Shown here: positions 1 to 11,102 of the stretch, piece after piece | Numbering within the stretch: position 1 is the first letter of the stretch | How the letters are laid out: the number at the start of each line of letters is the position of its first letter | NCBI GenBank assembly: GCA_905250075.1 | Contig: CAJNOP010000002.1 | Location: forward strand, 377,867-441,866 | From: Rotaria sp. Silwood1 | Lineage: Eukaryota > Rotifera > Eurotatoria > Philodinida > Philodinidae | Direction of reading: 5' to 3' | Length of the DNA stretch: 64,000 nt | The notes under the pieces: model-generated | What the model was told of the DNA's origin: nothing | The model's input: only the letters and a program-made list of their open reading frames with translations | Database searches by the model: none | Position numbers and translations under genes: made by a program

Positions 1-683
1 TACATGGGTTTTCTGAAGAACAAATTGCTGGTAAAGAATTCATTAATAATTATTTAAATTAAAAAATTTCTATAGTTTATTATTTATTTTAGTCTTCGAA
101 GAATCATTTTCTTTGCTAGATAAAGATGGCGATGGAAATATATCAAATTATGAAATTCGTTCATTAATGAATTCACTTGGTTATTCACCAAGTGAAGAAG
201 ATATTTCAACTGTGATATCAAAAGTTGATACTGATGGTAAATATATTTTCGAAATAAAAAGAAATTAAATAATTGATTTCATATAGGTAATGGAAGTGTT
301 GACTTTGATGAATTTTTAACTATGATGCGAAGTCGTCGATCAACAGGCGAAGGTGATACTGAATTATATCAAGTTTTTAAAGTAAATTAACTAAAAAAAG
401 AATAGAACTAATAATCTGTCTATTATTTTCTTTCAATAAGGTTTTCGATAAAAATCGAGATGGTTTTATTGATAAACATGAACTTTATGATATGCTTTCA
501 AGGCTTGGTGAACATATAACAGAAGTAAATAGAAATCAATAGATAAGTTATTTTCTTTTTTGTTCTCATCAAATTAATTTATTTTAGGAAGATGTTAAAG
601 AAATGATTGAAGAAGCTGATTGTCTTGATCATGATGGAAAAGTCTCTTATGAAGAATTTAAAGCTATATTATATTCAAAATAA
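1..683 (+). CDS. Calmodulin-like EF-hand protein, 3' part
   Basis: Five exons are visible: 1-30, 93-236, 287-381, 441-524 and 588-683 (stop TAA), separated by introns of about 50-71 bases with GT-AG ends. The 5' end lies outside the window. The joined protein follows the calmodulin layout: a SEEQIA helix, then four EF-hand regions. Loop 1 is DKDGDGNISNYE, loop 2 DTDGNGSVDFDE and loop 3 DKNRDGFIDKHE, all with acidic residues at positions 1, 3 and 12. The fourth loop reads DCLDHDGKVSYEE, one residue longer than canonical, so its calcium binding is doubtful. The linker SRRSTGEGDTE stands where calmodulin has its central helix. Expected role: a calcium sensor that binds target peptides. Divergence from true calmodulin is clear, so I call it calmodulin-like (CALML or centrin-like remain possible). 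Confidence 0.85.
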
Positions 684-1090
684 CTTTTAAATCTTTACAA
701 TAACTGAAAACGAGTACATTTTCTTTTGTAAATAAATTTTTTTTTCTTTTTGTTATTCGAAATGTTGCAATCATTATTTTTTGTATATCAGCTTACATGA
801 TAGCCCGGGCAGAGCCCTTACAAAACAGTATACATGTATATATAAGAAGAAAAAAAAAGTAAAGAAAAAACAAAAACACGTCATAGAGAAAAAAAAACAA
901 AGAAGTAAAGTGTCATTAGAGAGCACCAATATTGCAAGAATCAAAAAAGAAAAAAAACACAAAAAATGAGATATAAGTTTTTTTCATTTCTCAAAAGAAA
1001 ATAACAAGCACAAGTTTGGATTATCATTAAGAACGGAAACTGGCTTTGCTTTCTTTATATATGGACGGATAAATATTGATAATATTTAAA
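684..1090. other. 3'-to-3' intergenic gap
   Basis: This is the gap between two convergent genes and holds their 3' UTRs. It is A- and T-tract rich. A short GC-rich patch near 800-815 (CCCGGGCAGAGCCC) is the only compositional break. The open frames here on both strands are low-complexity Lys/Phe runs and I do not regard them as genes. Confidence 0.6.
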
Positions 1091-4000
1091 TCACAAAATC
1101 GTACAACAAATTCGTTTTTCACGATCATCATCTGAAATATGGCTATGCATTTCAATATATTTTTTAGCTGAATAATTATTTATCGGATCATTTATTGCTG
1201 ATAGATGATTACCATTTGATATTTTATAATTAGTTTCCTGCTTGATTTCAATTGTAGGTAGTGGTAATGATTTTACAGTTGGAGGTGAAGGAGGAGGAGG
1301 AAGAATATTTGATGATGATGATGGACCACCAACACCACGACGTCTTTCTTCACGTCGTCGTTTAACATCACTTAATGTATCAGCTGTTGTTTGAAGTGGT
1401 GGTATTGGAGGTGGTACTTTTAATGGTGGTAAGGATAAGTCAATAACAAGTGTATTTGTTGGTTTTTTTATTAGATTTGTTGTTGTAGTTGTTTCTCGTA
1501 TAGTTGAATCTGTTGTTGTCGTTGTTGTTGTACTACTTGAACATTCTTCTTTATTAACAACTTTTGATGGTATTGTTCCGTTTGTAATTGTCGGATTTGT
1601 TGAATTTTCATCGACATCTTCTTGTATTTTATCTTTTGCTTGTAATACATCAAGAAAATTTTCATTTAATTTTTTAACTTTTTCACGATCACGTAATGAT
1701 GCACGACGTATTGAACTTGTTCGATTTAATGATGAACCACTACCATATGGAGATGATATACTCGAACGAGATTCATATAATGTACCTGTTCGAGGTGTTA
1801 TACCATGTGGTAAAGAATTTGTACCAATTTGAAGACGAGTATTTATTAAATTCGTTGTATTTGTTTTTTGTTGTAATTGTGCTACCTGTGCTGCAGCTGC
1901 AGCAGCAGCAGCGGCGGCGGCTTCTGCTGCTGCTCTTTCCTTATTACGTACACATTGTTCTCGAAAATCGATCATATATGTACGTAAATCAGGATCATCA
2001 CATAGATCAACAGCTGAACGACCATCTGGAATTTTTTCATATATATCTGCTCCGGCTTCAATTAATTGACCTAGAAACAAGTGAAATAGAGAAAAAGAAA
2101 CTTTGTTATATATAATAGTGAGCAAAAATTCTTCAGCTGATTTCAACGTCTATATATGGAGGAGATCTGGAAATGTGTTTTTACATACTCCATCAAGGTG
2201 TAAGTCAGAGGCATGAGATTGCCCTAATAGCTTGAATGTAAAAATAATTATGATGGACAACACATATTTTTACTTCAAACTTTTTAATCTAACAAAGTCG
2301 TTTATTTTATTTTGTGTTGCTTTATATCACCTATAGGACCATTTATTGTTATTTTTATGTCTAACTAAAGCTCAATATATATATGATCATTCATCACTTA
2401 AAACATTGTGTAATTCAGTGGCTTTGAGTTTTGTTGAGCCCTCAGCACAAATATAATAATTGTTAGAATGTCGCTTCTTTTTAGAAGGTAAACAATAATG
2501 TGCAACTACAAGCAAAGCTCGCCTATAAGTTAGTGCTCGAGTATTAATGATTTTCTCGTTTTTCAAATAGTGGTAGCAAAATAGTTTATAAGCTTTAATG
2601 AAATTAATAGCATGGATAGCTGGAACGGAAGGAACTTTTATTCACTAGTTTATAAATTTCTTACTGAGTATAGGTTGTTGACACCAAAATGCTGCAGCAT
2701 GAATTGGTGACCAGCCGTCAGCATCTTGAAGATTAATTGATACATGCTGTTGAAGTAAATATTCCACAACAGTTTGATAACCATTTGCACTAGCTATATG
2801 AAGTGGTGTTGCACCTTCTTCATTTCTATATGATAAAATATCATCTATTGAACGTGCTGATGACAAAGACTTTTTAGCTAATGTTTTTAAATCAGATAAC
2901 ATTTGATTTTCAACTTGTGCTCTCGTTTTATCAATCATTTCTTGTGTTATACCAATACGATCCATTTGAGTTTCGATATAATCAAGAGTTTGATCATCAT
3001 CACATATATCATAGGGCATATTACCATCAGCATTTAAAGCAAGTAATTCAGCACCATTTTCAATAAGAATTTTGCATATTTGTATATGACCACAAGTAGC
3101 TAAAACATCAACGAAAATAAAAATGATTGAATTATATATTAATCGATGGTGCGAAAGTTTTCTGAACAAAATGTTCGTTCATTTTTCGACTGATAACGAG
3201 AGTCAGCAGAAACTTTCAACTTTTTTTTTTCTTCGCCATAAAGGTGTTCAATTTAGTTAGTTCCACTACTGTTTGCCTGATTGTGTCACGTTCTAAGAGT
3301 TTGTCAATTAACCTAGACAATTTACGTTCTTCAAAGCAATAATATTCTTGCTAAATATCTTCTATTAAAAAATTATATTGTATAGCATAAAGAGCAAAAC
3401 AGTCTTCAACAAATTGAGATAAGAACTGAAAATTTTGTAGCAACTCTTCAAAAATAATTGAACTTATTTTGTATGCTTGAAAATCAAGAACTTTCGAAAA
3501 TGTTAAAGAAATCTAATGGCTAGGATATCATTTCGTTCAAAATTATAAACATGATTCTTTTTTTGCCTTCTGAAATCTGTCAAAATTGTATTTTCAGAGT
3601 TTTCAAACATTTTCTTATAACTCCAAAACTATATTCAGAAAGAAAACTAAATTCTAAATTCTATAATCGATCGACAAATGAAGGTACATATTGTCCATAA
3701 ACTTTCACCTCACTCTTTCTATAGCTTGTCATGTTCATATTTAGTACAAATTCTTGATTAGACTCTAATGTTTGACTATCATTTTATGAACTATCTTTTA
3801 TACAGTAGATCAATAGCTTTAATGAAACTGTCAATATTTCGTCGTTTAGCATTTAAATTTTTGATTTTTAATTCTTGATTGTTATAAGATCAGCAGGCAT
3901 ATGGCGTTCTCCAAGTTTTAAAAATTAGTCATGCGATTAGAATCGCTTTTAAGAAATTCTTACATTTCAATAGAGGAAGCAAGAAAAAATTTGATAATAC

Positions 4001-4912
4001 TTCCGTTAACTTATAATAAATAAACTTCGAATATTACTTCGATCTTGAAACTAATTTATTTCCTGTCAAATATAAACTCAATACAAAATGGTGTTCTACA
4101 AGGCAATTAATATCTTGAAAAGTTTAATTAAAGTCAAACTATTATCTATGCAAAACAAATTAGATTTTTTAACTATGATATTTGTTTTAATTAAAAAAAT
4201 TTTATATTTACCTGCAGCATGTAATGGAGTCCATAAATCTCGATCTTTTGCATTAACATCACCACCATATTCAATTAATAATCGTAAAATTTGATCACTA
4301 TTATCAATTGAACATTGATGAATTGGTGTAAGACCATCTTCATTAGCTGTATTTGGATTATATTTTCCTGATTGAAGAAGATTGCGTACTTCATCCACAT
4401 CTTGCCGTGCAGTAGCTAAAATTACACATAAAACTTATATGTAATCGACCAATAAATAACGACTCAATCATATACTTCAACAATCAAAATAACATATTAT
4501 TCTTTTTCTATACCCAAGGAAAAAGAAAAACAACATAAAATAAAAAGATAATAATGATTTTTTTTTTCTTTTTCTAAATATTTATTTAGTTAAATGTCTT
4601 GTTTATCTAACAATTGCACTAACGAAAGAGAAAAGAAAACAATGATTTACCTTCTAGTAAAACGATATTTTCAGGAAATTGAACTAAGAAATTTTTTGAT
4701 CGAACTGATTTAGATTTTTTATTATTTGATATTGATGTTAGAGTTCCATTTATCATTGTTGATGATATTATTGTATTATTATTTAATGATACTTCACGTC
4801 TTGCCCAATTAGCAAGTTGTTGTTGTCGTCGTCGTTTCGCATGTTTTAATCGTTCTTGTGCTGTTAGTTTTTCTAACAGTACCATTTCTTGAACAAGTTC
4901 AGAATGATCCAT
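1091..4912 (-). CDS. PPP1R16: PPP1R16/TIMAP-like protein phosphatase 1 targeting subunit, ankyrin repeats, prenylated tail
   Basis: Four exons read from high to low: 4651-4912, 4212-4415, 2665-3099 and 1091-2070, giving 626 aa. The N-terminal helix (LLEKLTAQERLKHAKRRR) matches the start of MYPT3/TIMAP proteins. A VxF core (LVQFPENIVLLE) sits where TIMAP has its PP1-docking RVxF motif, although the preceding basic residues are missing. Five to six ankyrin repeats follow, including NEDGLTPIHQC, DLWTPLHAA, ADGNMPYDICDDD, EEGATPLHIASANGY and DADGWSPIHAAAFW. A poly-Ala stretch, Ser-rich RRASLRDREK segments and a proline-rich tail lead to the C-terminus CCTIL, a CaaX box. Known family role: these proteins anchor PP1 catalytic subunit at membranes through prenylation. 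Intron 3100-4211 is unusually long (1.1 kb). The start is the first ATG in frame with the conserved helix. Confidence 0.88.
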
Positions 4913-5995
4913 TTTTTTGGTTGTTTGTATCTGATGAATGAATTACATGCTTTTATTGTTGCGTTGAATTGGATGTGTTAAATAATAACTAAAAAAAAAA
5001 AAAAAAAAGCAATTACTACATCATGATTATTGTCGTCATAAAAATAAGCCATATAGAAATCTAAATATATGATTTTATGATTTTTAACTGACTTTCGGTT
5101 CTCTTTTTATATGTTAATTTGAAAGTCTTCATAAAAAACTTTGTCAAGGTAAAGATTGAAATGAACTACTTTACTTTTCATTTGGAATGAGCTGTTCACA
5201 ATTTTCTTTCTTTTAAATTAGAAAAAGAACGAAAAAAGAAAAACGACGCCATCAAAATGATGAGAAATAGAATGTGTTGATTGGAAAAAAATGAAAGAGA
5301 AATTTTTCGAAGTGGTTTTTTTTTCTTTCTCTCTTTGTATTCTTTTGTTTCTGATTCTTCCTTTTTTTTTTTTCGTAGTAATCAAAATTTTCGCATGTGC
5401 TATTTGCTGTCCTTTTGAATTAAGACAGAAAGAAAAAGAGAGGGCGTCATCATGACTTATGTAGAAACTGTCAAGGTTTTTATATATAGAATATTTCTAT
5501 TAAATAGTGCCATATATTCTTACTAGTCGATGATTTGCGTAGTTCTTCATAATAATTGTTTCGTATAATGAGAAACCATTTTCTTAGCTAATAAGTCTTA
5601 AAACATATATAATCTAAAATAAAATGAAGTAATCAATTGTACATAAACGTAGAAGATTTTTTTTTTCTGTTTGTTCTAATCGAAAATTTTGAATATGAAA
5701 GAATAATACAGCTTCTAGGGTTTTATAACTAAAAAGTTTTTTTTTTTTATTAGCATATATATATATGTATATATTCTACAAATATTAGAAGAGATTATCA
5801 TTCGTTTCTTTTTTTATTTTAATCGTACCATAGTATTGTTCCGTTTGTACCAGAAAAAAAACCGGATAAGTAGAATAAAATTAATAAGACAAAGAAAAAA
5901 AACGAACAGGAAAAATAATATTGAACAAATAATATATAGAAAAGTTTAGCTTGAGTACTTGTTGAGCAAAAATCATTTTTATTTTCTCGTTTTTA
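4913..5995. other. Intergenic / promoter region of PPP1R16-like gene
   Basis: No credible coding exon is seen on either strand. The stretch contains poly-A/T tracts (for example 4989-5008) and the 3' UTR of the downstream minus-strand gene near 5881-5995. Transcription of the PPP1R16-like gene should begin within the right-hand flank of its ATG at 4912. Confidence 0.5.
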
Positions 5996-6370
5996 TTAAC
6001 CCACAATATGCGTTCGAACAAGTGTATATTGAAGAACGAATGTATCTTGTGGTGAGATTTGTTGTGGTTCACTTTTAATGATTGATTTTTCTGATTTAGG
6101 TAAACTATATGATCCACATGATGATGATTGAATTTGAAAACCTAATCTTAATAAACGTTGTAAAATATCAATATATGTTATTGAACCAAGATCAAAACTT
6201 GAATCATAACATTCATTTGCTATAAAAGCTCTATCAGGTGCTGTTGGTAAAATTTGTGTTATAACTTGTTTATCACCATGTAATTGAAAATTTTTTGAAT
6301 TTGACGTAAGAACATTACGAACAAGTAATGAAAGTATTTCAAAACGTTGATTTAATGTTGTTGATGACAT
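5996..6370 (-). CDS. Small protein, tandem paralogue A (GFRP-like fold suspected)
   Basis: A single coding exon gives 124 aa beginning MSSTTLNQRF. On the minus strand the ATG is preceded by a TTTTCAG acceptor nine bases upstream, so I place the longer upstream reading frame (start 6454) in a 5'-UTR intron. The protein shares a core with the next gene: LHG...ITQILP, then AFIANECYD, then ILQRLLRLGFQI and finally LQYTLVR. That core (short strands, an amphipathic helix before a GF turn, a last strand ending LVR/LVK) resembles the GTP cyclohydrolase I feedback regulatory protein, which has VLDKLERRGFRVL and a C-terminal strand. The likeness is by memory and weak. A Ser/Lys insert (about 88-108) separates the last strands. 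Function is not established. Confidence 0.6.
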   Translation of the reverse strand: MSSTTLNQRFEILSLLVRNVLTSNSKNFQLHGDKQVITQILPTAPDRAFIANECYDSSFDLGSITYIDILQRLLRLGFQIQSSSCGSYSLPKSEKSIIKSEPQQISPQDTFVLQYTLVRTHIVG

Positions 6371-6733
6371 TAATTCTATCTGAAAACAAAACAAAACAAA
6401 ACAAAACCATAACCAAGAAATTCTTTTTTTTTTCTTATGTTTTTTTGTAACCACAAACAGTAATCAATCTTAACTTAGGAGATAACACTATGAAATCAAA
6501 TAAATGATAATACATATGCAAAAAAGACACAAATAATATCCTTCAGGAAACAGCATCAATAGGAAAAGAAATAAACTACGAGACTAGAATAATATAGAAA
6601 AAGAAACCGTTTAATGAATAAAAAGAACAAACAAATCGAAAAAGTTTTCCTGAGAAGACAAAAAGAAAAAAAAAATGTATTCTATTAGAATAATAATAGA
6701 TTGGTATGTGTGTGTGTTTTTTTTTGTTTTGTT
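6371..6733. other. Spacer between the two tandem paralogues
   Basis: It contains the probable 5'-UTR intron of paralogue A, whose pyrimidine-rich acceptor (TTTTGTTTTCAG on the minus strand) lies at about 6380-6392, and the 3' UTR of paralogue B. A (GT)n run is present near 6708-6720. Nothing else is recognised. Confidence 0.5.
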
Positions 6734-7120
6734 TTATGAAGAATTACGTTTGACAAGAATATATTGAGTACGAAGAAGACCTTGTGTACCTGCACCTGAT
6801 GAACCTTCAATATGAAAACCAGCTTTAAGAAAAGCTTCAAGTACTTGTGTATAAGATTGTCGATCTGGATCAGCTGGAGAATTATAATAACCCCAACGAA
6901 AAGCAGTCTCAGATGATTTAGGTAATACTTGTTTAATTATATCACGAGATCCATGCTTAATTATATAGTAAAGAAAAAATGAAAATTTTTTTCTATATCT
7001 ATTATTTTATCTTACTAATTCAAAAAATTTTCCATTTCCTGTCGATAGCCAAATAACCATTGATACAACATCGAGATTATTTGATGAACTACTAGATGAT
7101 GTTTGACCACTTTGTTCCAT
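6734..7120 (-). CDS. Small protein, tandem paralogue B (GFRP-like fold suspected)
   Basis: Two exons, 7016-7120 and 6956-6734, joined by a 60-base GT-AG intron, encode 108 aa. After a Ser-rich N-terminus the protein runs VVSMVIWLSTGNGKFFELHG, then DIIKQVLPKS, then AFRWGYYNSP, then the helix YTQVLEAFLKAGFHIEGSSG and the strand TQYILVKR. The pattern of a helix, GF turn, glycine-rich loop and terminal strand is shared with paralogue A and recalls GFRP (RGFRVLSMTGVGQTLVW). GFRP binds GTP cyclohydrolase I and controls tetrahydrobiopterin synthesis; assigning that role here would be inference. The two genes are in the same orientation 363 bases apart, which fits an old tandem duplication. Confidence 0.62.
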
Positions 7121-9486
7121 TTGTTATTTATCTTTTCTTTCGTATTTTTAGTGTATTATCAATTGAGAACTAAGTTTTATTATATTTTAAATCTAAATAA
7201 TAGACAAAAATTAATATAGATCAAAACGAAAAAGACAACAAATCATATTTATTTGTTTCTTTTCACAATAAAGTTAAACATTTTTTCACTATCTATACTA
7301 TTCTGATCGATCTATATCTGTCTCTGTCTCTATCTCTCTAAGTGAAAATATTTTCTACGAATCATAATAATTCAAATTGATAATGAAAATCGAGGATTTT
7401 TTAAATAGGTTTTACAAAAATTTAAAAAAAAAAAAACAAATTTATTTATTTGATATCTACAAGTGAAAAATCTTTCTATTAGAAAAATCGATGGTAGTTT
7501 AATTTGTAAATGTACGACATCTAGACATATTTCCTTGTAAATAAATAGGAGTAAAGTTCTATCAATTCAATGAGATAGTTACAATCAAGCTCTTGATTTT
7601 AGACATTATATGATATTGATTAATGTAAAACTGTCGATAAAAATTTTATTACTATTAACTTTTGATTTATATCAGATCAATACTAGTGTCTCATATGGGC
7701 ATGACTTTTCGCAACCGAACTCGGAGCTAATCGATACTCTGAAGGTAGTTTCAAAATTTTATTTTATGTAAAAAAGTATACTATTTAGTTTCTTCCATAA
7801 ACAAGAACAAAAAAAAACGAGATCATCGCAATATATGTTTGCTTGTTGCTAATGCCGCTGGAACTGAACGAAATATGTTGGTATCAAACTTCATAATTGT
7901 GAATATTATTTTAGTAAAACAATATCTCTTTCTACTTCTGCGATCTGTTATTAAGAAAAGTAAATTACTCAGTCATGTTAAAACCGATTTTCATTGACAT
8001 GCTTTTATATAAATTAGCAGTTGGAAAAAGTAACAAAATTTTGAAGTATTGCGATCTTATTAGTTACCGAGTCCGGTCCAGCCATGAGATCATACTCGAG
8101 ACTCGAACCGATCCGATGACTTTGCAGGACATTAATTGATGTTTAATCAAGATAAGTTGATTTTAGAAAACTAGAAATACTCGGATTCTTCTTGAGTGAC
8201 TCTTTTACTTTTTGCAATAAGACTATTATATTAGTATATAACATAATATATGATCACATGAACACTATGCTTCTTACAGAAAGATAGTAATTGAATACTA
8301 GGGCGTCGTTTACAATCATTAGTTTTCTTTTGATGACTATGTCGAAACTTATTTGTTTGAAAAATTGCAAAAAACATATGAAATCCAGGGTTTCTTATAT
8401 TGCCCTTTTATTTTTCTTTTTGGATCAAGAGCATAAATTTCAATAGTGCAATTCTTTTTTATTATTTGTGTTACTGAAATTCCCGTTAAAAAAGATCATT
8501 TAAATTATTATTAAAAAAAAATCTAAAAAATCATCTTCTGCTTTTCATTATGTAACAAAGACAGTGTTGCATTGATAGAGATACTCATAAATGCAATCTT
8601 TGCATGCTAATATACATAATCTATGACAATTCAATCACTGCACGTATAAGTCAATATTTGCTGAAGAGAATTTGCACATTCTTAGTTCATATCAATCAAG
8701 AGCCATTAGTAAAATGAATACTAAATATTTACTTTTCTCAATTTAATCGATGTATAACATACGATAGAATTGACGTTTAATCTTATTTAGATAAGAAACA
8801 AAAAAGGATTTTGTTCAATAGCTTTGATATAGATAACTTTATTTTAAATCCAATGGATTTATTTTTTCACTAAATACTTTTGCACATAAGAATCTCGTTG
8901 ATTTTTTTTTTCTTTCGTTCTAACCTTATATCATTCAATGAACATCGATTTTGTCTTTTTCTTTTTGTTTTTTTGCTTTTCTGTTACTGAACTTATATGT
9001 AGACACCTATGGTGTTAAAGATCACTGACGTATTGACAAAGTCAACGACAATAATAGTAAGAAAAAAAGAGAAAAAGAACAATAACAGAACAAAAAAAAA
9101 CAAACAAACAAACAAAAAAACCAGAAACAATACCTGTACCTGCTTATTTCTCAAATCAATATAATCCCTGAGATGAATAAAGTACAATATGATCATAACA
9201 AAAACTACTAAGTTTTTATCTGTTTTGTCATGAATTTTTACAAAAAAAAAAGAAAGATATCTGAGATAGAATTTTCGATAGACGACGACGAAAAAAAAAA
9301 TTGCGTAAAGAACAAGAACAAACAAAAGAAACAGAAATGCAGAGTTTTGATCTTGGATTACCTAATACACACACATAGCACTGCAACTTATCACACAAAA
9401 AAAAAAGAGATGGTTCATTCAATACTGTCAGAAAAAGAAAATTGTTCGAAGAAAATAACGAAAAACAAAGAAAAAAAACGCCTATT
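7121..9486. other. Gene-poor intergenic region, 2.4 kb
   Basis: No exon with family similarity or a convincing splice frame is visible. Left part: promoter side of paralogue B. Middle: AT-rich sequence with two GC-richer patches at about 7697-7745 and 8068-8125 that look like decayed repeat remnants. Right part (about 8900-9486): 3' flank of the STK17-like gene with poly-A/T and short CAAA repeats. The open frames near 8993-9506 are low-complexity Phe/Lys shadows. Confidence 0.5.
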
Positions 9487-11102
9487 TCAATTGAAATTTT
9501 GAGCATCTATTTCATTTGTTAATTCATCGATTTCTTCTTCTGCAACTTCTTCTTCTTCATCGAGTGAATCAATTATTTGTTCATTTGATAATGTTGTCTC
9601 GTCACTTAGACATATCCATGGATGTTTAAGAGATTCATGAACTGTTGCTCGACGTCTAAAGATAATAAAACATGTGAAACAGAAATTTATTTTTTGTTTT
9701 CTATATTATTACTTACTTTGGCATTCGAACAATTAATTTTCGAATGAGATCAATACATTTTTTTGAGATTTTTTCAAATAAATCCGACGGAAAATCAAGT
9801 ATACAATGTGTTATATTATTTTGTGTATCTAATTTCGTAGCACCACCAAATGGTGTATGACCAGTTACAAGCACATAAATTAATACACCAATATTCCACA
9901 TATCAGTAGCACATGTTAATGGTTCATAATTGACAACCTCAGGTGCTTAAAATGAAAAAAAAAAGATAAAATGAAAATTAATAACACTTTTGTTTTTACC
10001 AAGAAAATCTGTTGTTCCCGACATTTCTAATAAACGTTGATTAGTTAATACACGAGAAAGACCAAAATCACATAATTTTATTTGTGTGCTTGGCCATTTT
10101 TCCATAAGAAGAATATTTTGAGGCTAAATAAAATAAAATATTGATTTTAATTCAAGAATTTTTTTATCATATAGATATAGATATATATATTAAATTTACT
10201 TTAATATCAAGATGAACGATTTTATTATCATGAAGAAAAGCTACAGCATCTAAGACTTGTTTAGTAACATGTATAGCTTGTATTTCTTCTAAACAACCTT
10301 CTAATTCAAGTGCTAATTGTAAATCACCTTGTTTTGCACTGAAATGATAAAAAAAAGAAAAGAAAATGATTGTTTTATTTTTCGAAATATTATTATCTTA
10401 TTTACTATTCAAGAATAAAAATTGCTTCTGTTGGTAAATCAAATACTTGATGAAGTGAAACAAAATTTGAATGTTTATGTGATAATTGAAATATACGTAA
10501 TTCATTAAGTGCATGTTGTATATTACGTTTTTTAATTATTTTAGCTGCAAAGATTTGATCAGGTACTTCTTTTTTTACACATTTTTTAACAGATGAAAAA
10601 CGGCCACTAGAAAACAATAATTATACATTTGTAGTCATTCATAGAAAAGAAAAGAAAAATTTATTAATTACCGACACAGATCTTCAGTTATATTATAAAT
10701 TGAATCAAATGGTACTGTAGCACAACGATGGGAAAATTCACCGGGTGCTGCCGATTGAATCATGCCTGTTGTTGGCGATGGTGTCAACGATAGAACTGAT
10801 GCTGGACTCGGAGAATTCTATAATAAGAAATTCATAATGATATTATTTATAATAAACTAAAAAAACCAAAGCATGCACAAATAAACACTGCAAGGGGAAA
10901 TAAGTACTTCTCTTATTAATCTTTCGAAAAAAAAAATTTTTTTTAAAGTTTGTTCAATTAATCAAATAAACTAGAGTAGAAAAGACAAGATTCTAATATG
11001 AATTGGTTATTATTTGAACTGTTTACTTACATGTAATCGATGTCGAAAAAGTGGGTTACGAGTACGAGTAGGTGTTTGACTACAGCACACATCATGTAAC
11101 AT
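9487..11102 (-). CDS. STK17: DRAK/STK17-like serine/threonine protein kinase
   Basis: Seven exons (11031-11102, 10672-10817, 10406-10606, 10200-10338, 10000-10123, 9717-9945, 9487-9655) give 359 aa. The kinase domain starts near residue 73 with RGRFSSVKKC, followed by the ATP-binding lysine in FAAKIIKKR, the catalytic loop HLDIKPQN (HLD for HRD, as in STK17), DFG in CDFGLSR, the activation-loop end GTTDFLAPEVV, DMWNIGVLIYVLVTG in subdomain IX and the terminal KHPWI. All catalytic residues are present, so it should be active. Family knowledge: DRAK kinases belong to the DAPK group and act in apoptosis and cytoskeletal signalling. The tail after KHPWI is short and very acidic (DEEEEVAEEEIDE), with no calmodulin-binding segment recognised. 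A TTTCAG just before the ATG suggests a 5'-UTR intron. Confidence 0.88.

Noticed and set aside
774..969. Overlapping open frames of 62 aa on both strands
   Set aside because: Low-complexity Lys or Phe runs in a 3' gap; no start context, no conserved motif.
1696..2115. 139-aa plus-strand frame
   Set aside because: Antisense shadow of the PPP1R16-like last exon, whose ankyrin and CaaX features fix the real strand.
5746..5775. CRISPR or regular spaced repeat array
   Set aside because: Only TA-type simple sequence; no spaced direct repeats anywhere in the window, and the genome is eukaryotic.
6371..6454. N-terminal extension of the paralogue A protein
   Set aside because: The extension is Lys/Phe low complexity and is cut by a strong acceptor just before MSSTTL.
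7697..8125. Transposon bounded by two GC-richer patches
   Set aside because: I could not match the patches as inverted or direct ends, so no element is called.
8993..9506. Three overlapping frames with membrane-like Phe/Leu runs
   Set aside because: Come from T- and A-tracts in the 3' flank of the kinase; composition only.
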